64,000 bases of DNA from Tessaracoccus antarcticus. Lineage in GTDB: Bacteria; Actinomycetota; Actinomycetes; Propionibacteriales; Propionibacteriaceae. The stretch covers positions 992,001 to 1,056,000 of the forward strand of contig NZ_REFW01000001.1 of the NCBI RefSeq assembly GCF_003688855.1, read 5' to 3'. This document shows positions 16,544-26,511 of this stretch, piece after piece (the first letter of the stretch is position 1; every line of letters starts with the position of its first letter). A program made the position numbers and the translations under genes. Below the pieces are notes generated by a model. It saw only the letters and a list, made by a program, of their open reading frames with translations, was not told the DNA's origin and searched no databases.

Positions 16544-16963
16544 ATGTTCCGCGGTATGGCCACCATCAGTTTCTACGCCGACGACGTGCCCGCCGCCCGC
16601 GACTGGTACGCCCAGCTGCTGGGGAAGCAGGCGTACTACGCGTACCCGCCCGAGTCCGCCACCCCCGCCTACGTGGAGTTCCGCGTGGGCGACGACGAGG
16701 ACGAGCTTGGCATCATCGATCGACGCTACGCCCCTGGCGGCGCCTCCAACCCACCCGGCGGCGCCGTCGTGTTCTGGCACGTCGACAACCTCGATGCTGT
16801 TCTCGGCACGCTCCTGGACATGGGTGCCACGCAGTACGAGGCCCGGACGGAGCGTGAGGCCGGTTTTGTCACAGCATCGGTGACCGACCCGTTCGGCAAC
16901 GTGCTGGGCATCATGTACAACCCGCACCACGCGGAGGTCATCGCGGCCAGGCAGCGCGCCTGA
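16544..16963 (+). CDS. VOC-family (glyoxalase/bleomycin resistance-like) protein
   Basis: The ATG at 16544 follows a GGAGGGAGGAC ribosome site. The 139-residue protein shows the paired beta-alpha-beta-beta-beta modules of the vicinal oxygen chelate fold: FYADDVPAARDWYAQLLG in the first half, and FWHVDNLDAVLGTLLDMGA with VTDPFGNVLGIMYNP in the second. A metal-dependent enzyme or a drug-binding protein is possible; the substrate cannot be called. It is monocistronic, divergent from the helicase and convergent with the deacetylase. Confidence 0.88.
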   Translation: MFRGMATISFYADDVPAARDWYAQLLGKQAYYAYPPESATPAYVEFRVGDDEDELGIIDRRYAPGGASNPPGGAVVFWHVDNLDAVLGTLLDMGATQYEARTEREAGFVTASVTDPFGNVLGIMYNPHHAEVIAARQRA

Positions 16964-16981
16964 CCGCGACGAGCGTTCCAA

Positions 16982-18166
16982 TCAGCAGTTCATCGCTGCG
17001 GGCTTCACGGGGGTGGTGGCGCCCTGGTTGCGGCACACGGAGATCCCCTTGGCGGCCAGCCCGGATTTCATGGCGCGCAGTGCAGACCCGCTGAACCCGT
17101 TCCACTGCATGTGCATCAGCACGGAGTTGCCGGCCTTGGCGTTGGCCACGACGTAGTTCACGACCTCCGACTGTGACTTGCCCTTCCAGTCGTTGGTGTC
17201 GACGTTCCAGATCCAGATTTTCATGCCGACGGCGTCGTAGGCCTTCTTGACGGTGGAGTTCCACGCACCGTAGGGAGGACGGCCGTAGGTGGTGACAACG
17301 CCCGGCGCACCCAACTGCTTCACCACGCCCGCGTAGCTGAGGGTGGTGAGGTCCGGGTGGCTGATGCTGTGGTTGAAGACGTAGTGGCCGTGCTCCCGGG
17401 CGAAGGACGTGTCGATCTTGCCGGCGCGGATGCAGTCACCCGTCGGTAGGACGGCCAGGGCGATGCCCGCCTCCTCCGCGGCCAACACGGTGGTCTTGAA
17501 GGCGCTCAGGGACTTGGGGCAGTCGTCGAAGGTCAGCGTGACCCTGTTCGTGCTGTTGGGCCCCTTGCTGATGTTGTAGTTGGCAGGTGCCGGGGGCTGC
17601 GACGGCGAGGGCGGCCCTGGAGGTGTGGTGTTCTTCGGCCGCCACTTCACGAGCTCCGCAAGGTCGGTGCGCAGGGCCCCGAACTGCACGATGTTGTTGA
17701 AGACCAGGGTGCGTTCGCTCTGGTAGCGGTATCCCGAGCCGGACTTGTGGGCCGCGACGACGTCGGTCCACAGGTAGGCCCTGCAGCCGTTGCCCGTGCG
17801 GGGCGTGTAGCACTCGGTCTCCCACGTGCGTCCGCTGAGCCGGTGTTCGCCCGGCGAGGCCAACGGATTTCCCACCCACAGGCTGGGCGGGGAGCTGAGG
17901 TACGTGAGGTTGTTGAACGTCCACCACGTGCGGTTGTAGTAGCTTCCGCCCGAGCGGATGACCGTCGTGGCCCAGATCTCCGTGCGGCACCGCACGGTCT
18001 GGGAGTACGGCTCGCACCACGTCCGCCACTGTCGGCCGTTGACGGTGTGCTCGCCGGGTGTGGTGTAGACGTCGACCTCGGCGGAGGCGACAGGTGCGCT
18101 CAGGCCGCTCGTCACGAGCGCGATGGCAAGAAAGAGTGTGGACAGGACGACGCGGATTCTTCGCAT
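16982..18166 (-). CDS. Secreted polysaccharide deacetylase (NodB domain)
   Basis: The start at 18166 gives MRRIRVVLSTLFLAIALVTS with a Sec signal peptide probably cleaved after PVASA. Residues 30-195 are two copies of a Trp/Cys-rich motif (GEHTVNGRQWRTWCEPY and GEHRLSGRTWETECYTP). A proline-rich linker leads to the NodB deacetylase domain: TFDDCP with the catalytic and metal Asp pair, HSISHPDL with the metal histidines, RPPYGAWN, and a final MHMQW. It likely removes acetyl groups from peptidoglycan or another glycan outside the cell. The repeated N-terminal module may bind the wall. Confidence 0.88.
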   Translation of the reverse strand: MRRIRVVLSTLFLAIALVTSGLSAPVASAEVDVYTTPGEHTVNGRQWRTWCEPYSQTVRCRTEIWATTVIRSGGSYYNRTWWTFNNLTYLSSPPSLWVGNPLASPGEHRLSGRTWETECYTPRTGNGCRAYLWTDVVAAHKSGSGYRYQSERTLVFNNIVQFGALRTDLAELVKWRPKNTTPPGPPSPSQPPAPANYNISKGPNSTNRVTLTFDDCPKSLSAFKTTVLAAEEAGIALAVLPTGDCIRAGKIDTSFAREHGHYVFNHSISHPDLTTLSYAGVVKQLGAPGVVTTYGRPPYGAWNSTVKKAYDAVGMKIWIWNVDTNDWKGKSQSEVVNYVVANAKAGNSVLMHMQWNGFSGSALRAMKSGLAAKGISVCRNQGATTPVKPAAMNC

Positions 18167-18322
18167 GATGTGGCCCCCGGGTGGCTGCTGCTCGACCGTC
18201 GAGCGGAGCGCCATGGGCGAGACATTAGTCCGTGGCACCACCCCATGGGTGGGAAGTGGCCATCCGGACGACACGGGAGCTGCAGGGGGCGCCAACCCGT
18301 ACGCGATGGACGACGCGGATGA

Positions 18323-19048
18323 TCAGCGCACGTCAATCATGAAGGTCTCGAAGTCGCCGACGGCCTTGTCCGTGAGGTCGTCGGTGAAGAGGTCGTCCAG
18401 AACCTCAGGGGAGACGGTGAAGACCCGCACGCCGATGTCGGTGAGGGTCACCAGGTGCTTCGCCGACTTGATGGACGCGGCCATGATCATGGGACCGGTG
18501 CCGTCCTGGGGGATGGCGCGGATCATGTGCGTGATCTCCTCGGTGCCGTCCAGACCGGCGCGGAACATGCGGTTGAAGTACGGCGCGATGTACTTCACGC
18601 CCAGGGCCGATCCGATCAGCGCCTGCTTGGCGGAGTAGACGGCCGTGAGGAGCACCGGGACGTCCTGGTCCCGCAGCCTCGAGATGGTCTGGGCGCCCAC
18701 GCGGGTGCAGGGAACCTTGATGGTGGCCGACGGCGCGATCTCGCGGATCTCCATGGCCGATCGGTACTGATCCTCCACAGTGGGTCCCCACGCCTGGAAG
18801 CAGACCTCGCGGGCACCTGCGTCCCGCGCCCAGTTGTAGATGTCCTTGATGTCCGAGATGTGTCGCGACGCTTCACGCATCAGCTGTGGATTGGTGGTGA
18901 CGCCGGAGAACATGCCGATGTTCAACCATGGTTCGCAGGCGGCACGGTCCGCGGAATCGATGAAGAAGCGGATGTCGTCCGACGGTGTGGATGCGGGGAT
19001 CTGTGACGTTCGGCCGGGTCCGGTGCTGCGATTCAAGGTCATGGCCAT
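18323..19048 (-). CDS. Transaldolase / fructose-6-phosphate aldolase-like protein
   Basis: The 241-residue protein has the short FSA/TalC (alpha/beta)8 fold pattern: FFIDSADRAACEPW, GVTTNPQLMREA, the Schiff-base lysine in TIKVPCTRVGAQ, GVKYIAPYFNRM and AASIKSAKHL. It is shorter than classical transaldolase B (about 315 residues) and close to the FSA subgroup. Many such proteins have unassigned substrates. It starts at ATG 19048 (MAMTLNRS) or 19042. Downstream partners are not sugar genes, so the pathway is open. Confidence 0.8.
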   Translation of the reverse strand: MAMTLNRSTGPGRTSQIPASTPSDDIRFFIDSADRAACEPWLNIGMFSGVTTNPQLMREASRHISDIKDIYNWARDAGAREVCFQAWGPTVEDQYRSAMEIREIAPSATIKVPCTRVGAQTISRLRDQDVPVLLTAVYSAKQALIGSALGVKYIAPYFNRMFRAGLDGTEEITHMIRAIPQDGTGPMIMAASIKSAKHLVTLTDIGVRVFTVSPEVLDDLFTDDLTDKAVGDFETFMIDVR

Positions 19049-19101
19049 TTCTAGCACGCCGTCGCCGCGCCGCTACGGCGGCCCGGCAGTCACCGTTCGT
19101 G

Positions 19102-19656
19102 TCAGCGGTGCTGCGCCACCCCGCGGGCGACCCGTCGGAACCGGGTCTCGTCCAGCACGGCACCGATGCGACGGACGCTGCCCGGGTCGATGCGGATGAT
19201 GCGGTTGAGCCGAACCTCGCTGGGGCGGCCCTCCCGGTCCCACGCTCCGGTGCCGATGTCCTCCCAGTACCGGCCCGCACGCGACTCCTGGGCGGCGTCG
19301 AGGTCGTGGTCCTGGGAGGTGACCTGCAGGACCAGCAACCACGGGCCGTCGCGCCCGATCACCAGGACGGGGCGGTCCTTGCCCTGCGTGTGGTCCTCCT
19401 CGTAGGGGACCCACGTCCACACGATCTCCCCGGGGTCGGCGAGGTCGTCGTCGAAGGGTGCGTAGGAGATGGTGGGGCTGCCGGTGAAGTCGCCGGGGTA
19501 GGCGCCGCCCCCGCCACCGCCACGACCGGTGCGCCGTTGCGGCTCCCGGAACGTGGCGGTTCTCGAGTGGGCGCGTGGGGGGCGTGCGTTGCTGGAGCGG
19601 ATGACCTGGCGCAGGAGTCGGAGCCCGGCGTCGATGATGCTGCTGGTGGATGCCAT
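19102..19656 (-). CDS. PemK/MazF-like protein without an adjacent antitoxin
   Basis: Residues 1-60 are basic and low-complexity with a glycine run. From about residue 75 the sequence matches the PemK/MazF fold: DPGEIVWTWVPYEEDHTQGK, then DRPVLVIGR, then WLLVLQVTSQDHD. Classical members are mRNA interferases. Here the N-terminal extension is unusual, and no small antitoxin gene lies upstream or downstream; the neighbour is a membrane protein 9 bases away. This solitary actinobacterial subgroup may not be a toxin. Confidence 0.75.
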   Translation of the reverse strand: MASTSSIIDAGLRLLRQVIRSSNARPPRAHSRTATFREPQRRTGRGGGGGGAYPGDFTGSPTISYAPFDDDLADPGEIVWTWVPYEEDHTQGKDRPVLVIGRDGPWLLVLQVTSQDHDLDAAQESRAGRYWEDIGTGAWDREGRPSEVRLNRIIRIDPGSVRRIGAVLDETRFRRVARGVAQHR

Positions 19657-19665
19657 GGTGTGTCC

Positions 19666-20274
19666 TCAGCGGAAGCGGGGCAGACGCCCGTAGAAGATGC
19701 GCTCGGGGCGGCGGTAGGGGGCGTGTCCTGCGCTGCGGAACGCGGCGAATTCGCGGAAGAACCGCGTCATGCGGGGGAGGAACAGGCACGCGGTTCCCAC
19801 CAGTGCCGGCACTGCGGCCAGGAGTCCCCACCAGCTGAGCACGGCGGTCAGGGCGCCGGTGAGGGCCACTGCCACCAGCGCCGCCCACCGTGACCAGCGC
19901 CAGCCGTTCCACGCCTGGAATCCGGCGACACCGCAGGCGGCGGCGACGATCGCGGCGATCACCGCGAGGGCGCCTTCCAGTGTCAGGGCCAGCCACTTCC
20001 CGGGGGGCGGTGCCGCCCACTCGATGAGCCTGGCGGAGGCGGGGTAGGTCTCGGGGTGCACGGCGGCCCACCAGTGCAGGCCGTAGGCGACGGCGACCCC
20101 GGCGGCCGCCACCTGGAACACCACGAGGGCCACCAGTGCGGCGGCGGGCCGTAGCGGCTCGCCGGTGCGTGGACTCGGGACGATGTCCGCCCTGAGCACC
20201 TGCAGGGGCGGCAGCGTCTCGATCTGCTTGGGCCGGGAAGCCGTGGTGTCGCGCGGGTCAGCGGGATTGGTCAT
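19666..20274 (-). CDS. Membrane protein of unknown function
   Basis: The ATG at 20274 is preceded by GGAGGTGAC, which fixes the start (MTNPADPRDTT). The 202-residue protein has a cytosolic N-terminus and three or four hydrophobic segments: LVALVVFQVAAAGVAVAYGL, GALAVIAAIVAAACGVAGF, and a WAALVAVALTG to LLAAVPALVGTA region. An arginine-rich C-terminus follows. No family is recognised. It is nine bases upstream of the PemK-like gene and probably cotranscribed with it. Confidence 0.65.
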   Translation of the reverse strand: MTNPADPRDTTASRPKQIETLPPLQVLRADIVPSPRTGEPLRPAAALVALVVFQVAAAGVAVAYGLHWWAAVHPETYPASARLIEWAAPPPGKWLALTLEGALAVIAAIVAAACGVAGFQAWNGWRWSRWAALVAVALTGALTAVLSWWGLLAAVPALVGTACLFLPRMTRFFREFAAFRSAGHAPYRRPERIFYGRLPRFR

Positions 20275-20379
20275 GTCACCTCCGGCCGCCCAGCGTAGCC
20301 GTGCGGGGTGGCGTCGGTCCCCTTTCCACGGTGGGCGTGCCTCCCGCAGCCAACGCAACAGCGTGGTCTCCACCATGGA

Positions 20380-20431
20380 TCGAAGGCAAATGATGGTGTA
20401 TCGTCAGAGTATCGAAAGCAGTTCGTAAGCA
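20380..20431 (+). promoter_or_regulatory. Three direct repeats, putative DeoR-family operator
   Basis: TCGAAGGCA (20380-20388), TCGAAAGCA (20412-20420) and TCGTAAGCA (20423-20431) lie just upstream of the DeoR-type gene. Spacings of 32 and 11 bases put them on one face of the helix. DeoR-family regulators often bind direct repeats in their own promoters, so autoregulation of the whole operon is a reasonable inference. Confidence 0.5.
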
Positions 20432-20445
20432 AAGGTGCCGAATAC

Positions 20446-21198
20446 GTGACGATCGATCGTGGTGAGCGGGAAGAAGCAATTCTCTCCCGTCTCGCAGAGG
20501 AGGGCGGCCTGACGGTCACGTCGCTGGCCACCGATCTGGGCGTTTCCGAGGTCACCATCCGCACAGACCTGAGATCACTCGAGGACCAGGGAATGCTCGT
20601 TCGCACCCGGGGTGGTGCGCGTCCCAGCACCCTCAAGCACATCCTGCAGCGCCAGAAGATCAACGTCGAGGCCAAGGAGCGCATCGCCGCCGCGGCAGCC
20701 GGTCTCGTGACGGATGACGACACGGTCATGATCGAGGCAGGCACCACCACCGCCCTCATCGTGCGGTTTCTGGCAGGGCGTCGGGGCGTGCAGATCGTGA
20801 CCAACTCGACGCTGGTCTTCAGCAATGCCCGTCTCAATCCCGCGCTCAACATCATCCTCACCGGGGGCGTGTTCCGACGGGACTCCGAATCGCTCGTGGG
20901 GCCCATCGCGGAACGCTCGATCGGGGACTTCAACACCCGCATCGCCTTCCTCGGGACCGACGGGTTCTCCCCCGAGAGGGGACTCACCACACGGTTCGTC
21001 GAGGGTGGCCAGGTGGCCACCATGATGCGCGACCGCGCCGAGGAGACCTGGCTCGTCGCTGACTCCAGCAAGTTCGGCCAGGCCGGATTCGTCACCTTCC
21101 TGCCACTCGCCGGTATCACGGGGATCATCACCGATTCCCTGATCTCCGACGAAGCGGCCCAATCGTTGAACGAACACACGCAACTGCGCGTCGTCTAG
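20446..21198 (+). CDS. DeoR-family transcriptional regulator
   Basis: The GTG at 20446 (VTIDRGEREEAIL) sits about ten bases after AAAGG; longer frames are not supported. The 250-residue protein has an N-terminal winged helix (LTVTSLATDLGVSEVTIRTD, then LRSLEDQGML) with the DeoR signature. A C-terminal DeoRC sensor domain (DTVMIEAGTTTALIVRFL, ILTGGVF, FLGTDGFSPERGL, DSSKFG) binds phosphorylated sugars in known members. It is the first gene of a rightward operon whose next gene begins 10 bases later, so it probably controls the dehydrogenase complex and the oxidoreductases. Confidence 0.93.
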   Translation: MTIDRGEREEAILSRLAEEGGLTVTSLATDLGVSEVTIRTDLRSLEDQGMLVRTRGGARPSTLKHILQRQKINVEAKERIAAAAAGLVTDDDTVMIEAGTTTALIVRFLAGRRGVQIVTNSTLVFSNARLNPALNIILTGGVFRRDSESLVGPIAERSIGDFNTRIAFLGTDGFSPERGLTTRFVEGGQVATMMRDRAEETWLVADSSKFGQAGFVTFLPLAGITGIITDSLISDEAAQSLNEHTQLRVV

Positions 21199-21207
21199 GA
21201 GGAATCA

Positions 21208-22638
21208 ATGGCAACAGTGGTCGTCATGCCGCAGCTCGGCAACAGCGTCGAGTCCTGTCTCATCGTGTCATGGGCCGTGAGTGAGGGCGACGTCGTCGCC
21301 GAGAACTCCGTGCTCTGCGAGGTGGAGACGGACAAGGCATCCATGGAGGTGCCGTCCCCCGCGGCCGGCACCGTCCTGAAGGTTCTGTGGGCGGAGGGTG
21401 ACGACGTCCCCGTCAAGGACCCGCTCCTCGTGCTCGGCGAACCCGGCGAGGACCCGGGTCCAGCGCTGCAGGTGGCCGGTGCCGCGGGCCACGGTCCCAC
21501 CACCGAGGTGGACACCCCGGCGCGGCCCTCGGGTGAGGCCTCCTACGAGGAGACCGACCACGCAGGAGACTCGCAGGATGCACCCGTCGAGACGCTGGAG
21601 GTTGCCGACCCGGCCGGTGACCAGTCGGCCGTGGGCGGTCCCGCCGACACGACGGTCCCCGGCTACGGCTCAAGCCCCCGAGCGCGCACCCTTGCCGCGT
21701 CCACGTCCGTGGACGTGCGCGACATCGGGAGCGGCACCGGACCCCGCGGTCGTGTGATTGAGCGTGACGTCCAGGCGGTGCTCGCGGCAGGGCCCACCAC
21801 CCGTGCGGCGGCCAGGGCTGGCGGCTCGGGACGCAGCGACGTGGTGGGGACCGGCATCGGCGGTCGTGCAACAGCGGCCGACGTGCGGACCACCCGCACC
21901 GCGGTGAGCGCACCCCCCGTCAGTGACGACGGCGACATGGGTCCCAGCACCACCACGCCGCTAAGGGGCATCCGCAAGGTGATCGCCAGTCGCATGATGA
22001 ACTCGCTGGCCTCCAGTGCCCAGCTCACCTACACCACCACCGCCGGCGCGCAGGGCCTGCTCGACCTCCGCAAACGGTTGAAGACCTCCGATCCGTCCTT
22101 CGGGCTGAATGCTGTGACCATCGGTGACCTCGTCGGCTTCGCGGCCGCCCGCACTGCCGCCCGTCACACCTCGCACAACGCCCACCTGGTCGACGGCGTC
22201 CTCACGGAGTTCGAACGGGTCCACATGGGATTCGCCTGCGACACCCCCCGCGGACTGCTCGTGCCGACGGTCCGCAACGCCTCACTCATGGGGCTCGCCG
22301 AGTTCTCACAAGCCAGCAAGCAACTCGCCGCTGACGCCATCGGCGGCACCATCGCCCCCGACCTGCTGCAGGGCGCCACCTTCACGGTGTCCAACCTGGG
22401 CGGCCTCGGCATCGAGAGCTTCACCCCGCTGCTCAACGTCCCCCAGACCGCCATCCTGGGCGTCGACGCCATCTTCCCCCGCGCCGTCATCCACGCCGAC
22501 GGCACCGCCGGGGCCGAGCAGCGCATCGGGCTGTCGCTCACCGCGGACCACCGGGTCATCGACGGCGCCGACGCAGCACGCTTCCTGTCCGACCTCGTGG
22601 CCTTCCTCGAGGCCATCGACATCGCAGTGCTGGCCTGA
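21208..22638 (+). CDS. Dihydrolipoyl acyltransferase (E2) of a 2-oxoacid/acyloin dehydrogenase complex
   Basis: The start has AGGAGGAATCA upstream. The 476-residue protein has an N-terminal lipoyl domain with the lipoylated lysine in ETDKAS (Lys43). A long Pro/Ala/acidic linker follows, then a peripheral subunit-binding-like region (SSPRARTLAAST to RGRVIERDV, about residues 152-192). The catalytic domain from about residue 250 ends in the active-site motif ADHRVIDGADAARFL. It transfers an acyl group from E1 to CoA. The linker is unusually long and contains a second SGRSDVVGTGIGGRATAADV segment that looks like a decayed binding domain. Confidence 0.92.
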   Translation: MATVVVMPQLGNSVESCLIVSWAVSEGDVVAENSVLCEVETDKASMEVPSPAAGTVLKVLWAEGDDVPVKDPLLVLGEPGEDPGPALQVAGAAGHGPTTEVDTPARPSGEASYEETDHAGDSQDAPVETLEVADPAGDQSAVGGPADTTVPGYGSSPRARTLAASTSVDVRDIGSGTGPRGRVIERDVQAVLAAGPTTRAAARAGGSGRSDVVGTGIGGRATAADVRTTRTAVSAPPVSDDGDMGPSTTTPLRGIRKVIASRMMNSLASSAQLTYTTTAGAQGLLDLRKRLKTSDPSFGLNAVTIGDLVGFAAARTAARHTSHNAHLVDGVLTEFERVHMGFACDTPRGLLVPTVRNASLMGLAEFSQASKQLAADAIGGTIAPDLLQGATFTVSNLGGLGIESFTPLLNVPQTAILGVDAIFPRAVIHADGTAGAEQRIGLSLTADHRVIDGADAARFLSDLVAFLEAIDIAVLA

Positions 22639-22651
22639 GGGGGGTGCGCAC

Positions 22652-24019
22652 ATGAGTGAGTTCGACGTCATCATCCTGGGCGGCGGCCCCGGCGGCTACA
22701 TCGCCGCCGAACGCCTCGGTCATGCCGGGCAGAAGGTCCTCCTCGTGGAGGCCGTGGCACTGGGCGGCACCTGCCTCAACGTGGGCTGCATCCCCACCAA
22801 GACACTGTTGAACGCGGCCAAGACGTTCCACCACGCCCAACACGGCGCCCAGTACGGCGTCGACGGGGGAAGCGTCAGCTTCGACTGGGAGCGCATGCAG
22901 ACATGGAAGGCCGAGGTGGTCGGCAAGCTCGTGGCCGGCGTCGGCGTCACCCAGAAGCGGGCCGGCGTCACCGTCATCAACGGGCACGGCACGCTGATGG
23001 GGCCCGGCCGGGTCAGCGTCAACGGTGAGACCCACACCTCCCGGCACGTGATCCTGGCGACGGGGTCCGAGCCGGTCATGCCACCCATCCCCGGCACCGG
23101 GGGCAACCCCCACCTGGTCGATTCGACGGGGCTGCTGGCACTGGAGGCCGTCCCGGAGCGGCTCACCGTCATCGGTGGGGGCGTCATCGGGGTGGAGTTC
23201 GCCAGCCTGTTCTCGATGCTGGGGACACACGTCACCGTCATCGAGATGCTGCCGGAGATCGTCCCGTTCATGGACGCCGGCATCGCGCCCATGCTCCGTG
23301 AGGCACTCACCGGCATCGACTTCCGCCTGGGGTGCCGGGTCACCGGCCTCGACGGTGGCACCGTCGCCTTCACCACGGCCGAGGGCGCCGCAGAGACCAT
23401 CGATGGCGACGTCGTACTCATGGCCGTGGGTCGTCGCCCCGTGGTGCGGGGCTGGGGTGCAGAGGACACCGGACTGGAATTCTCCGACCGCGGCATCGTC
23501 GTGGACGACCGGCTGCGCACCAACCTGCCGAATGTCTGGGCCATTGGTGACGTCACCGGCCGCAGCCTGCTGGCCCACACTGCCTACCGGATGGGAGAAG
23601 TGGCAGCGGCCAACATCCTCCACCCCGAGGCCCACCGCCGCGGCGAGACCATGCGGTGGAACACCGTGCCGTGGGCGGTGTACTCCAACCCGGAGGCAGC
23701 CGGTGTCGGCATGACCGAGCAACAGGCCACGCAAGCAGGACACACGACACTCAGCGCCACCGTCCCCGGCTACATGTCCGGCCGCTTCGTGGCGGAGAAC
23801 GGATTCCGTGCACCCGGCGGCGCGAAGGTCATCGTCGACGCCGACACCCTCCAGGTGCTGGGCATCCACGTGCTCGGCTCCTACGCCGCCGAAATGATCT
23901 GGGGTGCCTGCGCGGTGCTCGAGACCGAACTTGATCTGCACGACCTGCGCCAGGTCGTCATCCCCCACCCCACCGTCAGCGAACTCATCCGAGAGGCGGC
24001 CTGGGCCATCAAGGCCTGA
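22652..24019 (+). CDS. lpdA: Dihydrolipoyl dehydrogenase (E3) of the same complex
   Basis: This 455-residue FAD flavoprotein reoxidises E2 dihydrolipoamide with NAD+. It has the FAD motif [15 protein letters not shown], the redox disulfide in [15 protein letters not shown] (Cys41 and Cys46), the NAD motif [15 protein letters not shown], a second FAD motif ([19 protein letters not shown]) and the active-site histidine in IPHPTVSE. It lies 13 bases after E2. A dedicated E3 within the operon argues that the complex is a self-contained unit rather than sharing the housekeeping subunit. Confidence 0.94.
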   Translation: MSEFDVIILGGGPGGYIAAERLGHAGQKVLLVEAVALGGTCLNVGCIPTKTLLNAAKTFHHAQHGAQYGVDGGSVSFDWERMQTWKAEVVGKLVAGVGVTQKRAGVTVINGHGTLMGPGRVSVNGETHTSRHVILATGSEPVMPPIPGTGGNPHLVDSTGLLALEAVPERLTVIGGGVIGVEFASLFSMLGTHVTVIEMLPEIVPFMDAGIAPMLREALTGIDFRLGCRVTGLDGGTVAFTTAEGAAETIDGDVVLMAVGRRPVVRGWGAEDTGLEFSDRGIVVDDRLRTNLPNVWAIGDVTGRSLLAHTAYRMGEVAAANILHPEAHRRGETMRWNTVPWAVYSNPEAAGVGMTEQQATQAGHTTLSATVPGYMSGRFVAENGFRAPGGAKVIVDADTLQVLGIHVLGSYAAEMIWGACAVLETELDLHDLRQVVIPHPTVSELIREAAWAIKA

Positions 24020-24051
24020 GGACGCCCGCGAACTGGAGAAGAAAGAACACC

Positions 24052-26511
24052 ATGCCCCGTTCACTCATCGTCGACCCCATCACCGTCCGGGCGAAGGCCA
24101 CCATCAAGACGCCGGACATTCCCGTCAACGCGTACGAACCCGACTTCGCAGCCGAGCTGGAACGCCACGGCAAGGACGGCCTCGTCGACATCCTGCACGA
24201 CATGATCGCCGTCCGGCAGTTCGAGACCATGCTGAACTCCATCAAGACCACCGGTGCGTGGAACGGGGTGGAGTACGACCACCGTGGCCCTGCGCACCTG
24301 TCCATCGGTCAGGAGTCCGCCGTCGTCGGGCAGGCGTCGCAGCTGGAGCCCACCGACTTCATCTTCGGGTCCCACCGCAGTCACGGCGAGATCCTCGCCA
24401 AGTGCTTCTCCGCGGCACGCAAGCTCGCCCCCTCCGGTCTCGAATCCATCATGAAGGGCTTCCTCGACGGCGAGACCCTGTCCTTCGCGGAGCAGATCAG
24501 CAACGACGGACTGGCCGACGTGGCGGAGAACTTCATCCTGTACGGCACCGTCGCCGAGACGTTCGCCCGCAAGGCCGGTTTCAACCGGGGCCTCGGCGGC
24601 TCCATGCACGCCTTCTTCTCACCGTTCGGGTCCATGCCCAACAACGCCATCGTGGGCGGCTCGGCGGACATCGCCACCGGTTCGGCGCTGTTCAAGCTGG
24701 TCAACCGGCAGGAGGGCATCGTCATCGCCAACATCGGTGACGCCTCCATGGGCTGTGGCCCGGTCTGGGAGGCCATGATGTTTGCGGCCATGGACCAGTA
24801 CCGCACGCTGTGGAACGACGGTGTGCAGGGCAACCCGCCCATCTGGTTCAACTTCTTCAACAACTTCTACGGCATGGGTGGCCAGACCTCCGGCGAGACC
24901 ATGGGCTACGACATCCTCGCCCGCGTCGGGGCCGGGGTGAACCCGGAGGCCATGCATGCCGAGCGCGTCGATGGTCTCAACCCGCTGGCCGTCGCCGACT
25001 CCGTGTGGCGCAAGCGCAAGCTGCTCGAGGCCGGCCGTGGGCCGGTGCTCACGGACACCATCACCTACCGCTTCTCGGGTCATTCACCCTCGGACGCCTC
25101 CAGCTACCGCAGCAAGGACGAGGTGGAGATGTGGGAGCAGCACGACGGGCTCAAGAACTACGCCGCCTACCTCGTGGAGAACAAGGTGGTGGGCCAGAGC
25201 GAGGTGGATGACATCCGGGCGCGCTTCGACGAGCGGCTCACCAAGATCATCGCCCTGTGCACCAAGGACGAGGAGACCTCGCCGCGCGTCCACATGGACT
25301 TCATCGAATCCGTCATGTACTCGAACGGCAACAAGGAGAAAATGGCCGACGGTGAGCCCGAACTGCTGGAGCCGCTGGAGGACAACGCCCGCGTCAAGTC
25401 GCTGAAGAACAAGATCCGCACCGCGCTGGACGCCGACGGCAAACCCGTCAGCAAGGCCCGTGCGTTCTCCTACCGTGACGCGCTCTTCGAGGCCATCGCC
25501 CACCGGTTCGCCACCGACCCCACCGTGTGCGCCTGGGGCGAGGAGAACCGCGACTGGGGCGGCGCGTTCGCCGTCTACCGCGGCCTCACCGAGCTCCTGC
25601 CGCACCACCGCCTGTTCAACTCGCCCATCTCCGAGGCCGCCATCGTCGGCGCCGGCGTCGGCTACGCCCTCTCGGGTGGCCGGGCCATCGTCGAGCTCAT
25701 GTACTGCGACTTCCTGGGACGTGCAGGCGACGAGATCTTCAACCAGGCAGCCAAGTGGCAGTCCATGTCTGCGGGGCTGCTCGAGATGCCCCTGGTGGTC
25801 CGGGTGTCGGTGGGCAGCAAGTACGGTGCCCAGCACTCCCAGGACTGGGCCGCCCTGTGCGCGCACATGCCCGGGTTGAAGGTGTACTACCCGGCCACAC
25901 CCTACGACGCGAAGGGCATGATGAACCTCGCCCTGCGCGGCACCGACCCCGTGATCTTCTTCGAGTCGCAGCTGCTCTACGACCGTGCCGAGGAGTTCGA
26001 GGCCGACGGCGTCCCACAGGGGTACTACGAGGTGCCCGAGGGCCAGCCCGTGGTGCGCCGGGAGGGGACCGACCTGACCATCGGCGTCCTGGGCGCCACC
26101 CTCTACCGGGTGATGGAGGCCGCCGAGACCCTCGAGAAGGAGCACGGCATCTCCACCGAGGTCATCGATCTGCGGTTCGTGGCGCCACTTGATCTGGGTC
26201 CCATCGTCCTGTCGGTGAAGAAGACCGGGCGGTTGCTGCTGACCTCCGATGCCGTCGACCGCGGCTCGTTCCTGCACAACGTCGCCTCAGGGGTCTCCAC
26301 GCTCGCGTTCGACCACCTCGACGCGCCCGTCACGGTGGTGGGTTCGCGCAACACCATCACGCCGGCCGCCGAGTTGGAGAAGGAGTTCTTCCCGCAGCCG
26401 AACTGGCTCATCGACGCCATCCACGAGCGGATCCTCCCGCTGAAGAACTACACCCCCACCACGAACCAGACCGAGTCCGAACTGGCACGTCGTTCCCGGG
26501 AAGGGGTGTGA
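24052..26511 (+). CDS. Fused E1 alpha-beta subunit, thiamine-dependent dehydrogenase
   Basis: This 819-residue protein joins both E1 subunits in one chain. The N-terminal alpha part (to about residue 440) has [23 protein letters not shown], the thiamine diphosphate motif [16 protein letters not shown], and [13 protein letters not shown]. The beta part (from about 465) has [50 protein letters not shown] and [11 protein letters not shown]. Together they decarboxylate a 2-oxoacid or acyloin and acylate E2. Its DeoR/E2/E3 neighbours and the sugar-oxidising genes downstream suggest a substrate made in this operon rather than pyruvate of central metabolism. Confidence 0.9.
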   Translation: MPRSLIVDPITVRAKATIKTPDIPVNAYEPDFAAELERHGKDGLVDILHDMIAVRQFETMLNSIKTTGAWNGVEYDHRGPAHLSIGQESAVVGQASQLEPTDFIFGSHRSHGEILAKCFSAARKLAPSGLESIMKGFLDGETLSFAEQISNDGLADVAENFILYGTVAETFARKAGFNRGLGGSMHAFFSPFGSMPNNAIVGGSADIATGSALFKLVNRQEGIVIANIGDASMGCGPVWEAMMFAAMDQYRTLWNDGVQGNPPIWFNFFNNFYGMGGQTSGETMGYDILARVGAGVNPEAMHAERVDGLNPLAVADSVWRKRKLLEAGRGPVLTDTITYRFSGHSPSDASSYRSKDEVEMWEQHDGLKNYAAYLVENKVVGQSEVDDIRARFDERLTKIIALCTKDEETSPRVHMDFIESVMYSNGNKEKMADGEPELLEPLEDNARVKSLKNKIRTALDADGKPVSKARAFSYRDALFEAIAHRFATDPTVCAWGEENRDWGGAFAVYRGLTELLPHHRLFNSPISEAAIVGAGVGYALSGGRAIVELMYCDFLGRAGDEIFNQAAKWQSMSAGLLEMPLVVRVSVGSKYGAQHSQDWAALCAHMPGLKVYYPATPYDAKGMMNLALRGTDPVIFFESQLLYDRAEEFEADGVPQGYYEVPEGQPVVRREGTDLTIGVLGATLYRVMEAAETLEKEHGISTEVIDLRFVAPLDLGPIVLSVKKTGRLLLTSDAVDRGSFLHNVASGVSTLAFDHLDAPVTVVGSRNTITPAAELEKEFFPQPNWLIDAIHERILPLKNYTPTTNQTESELARRSREGV

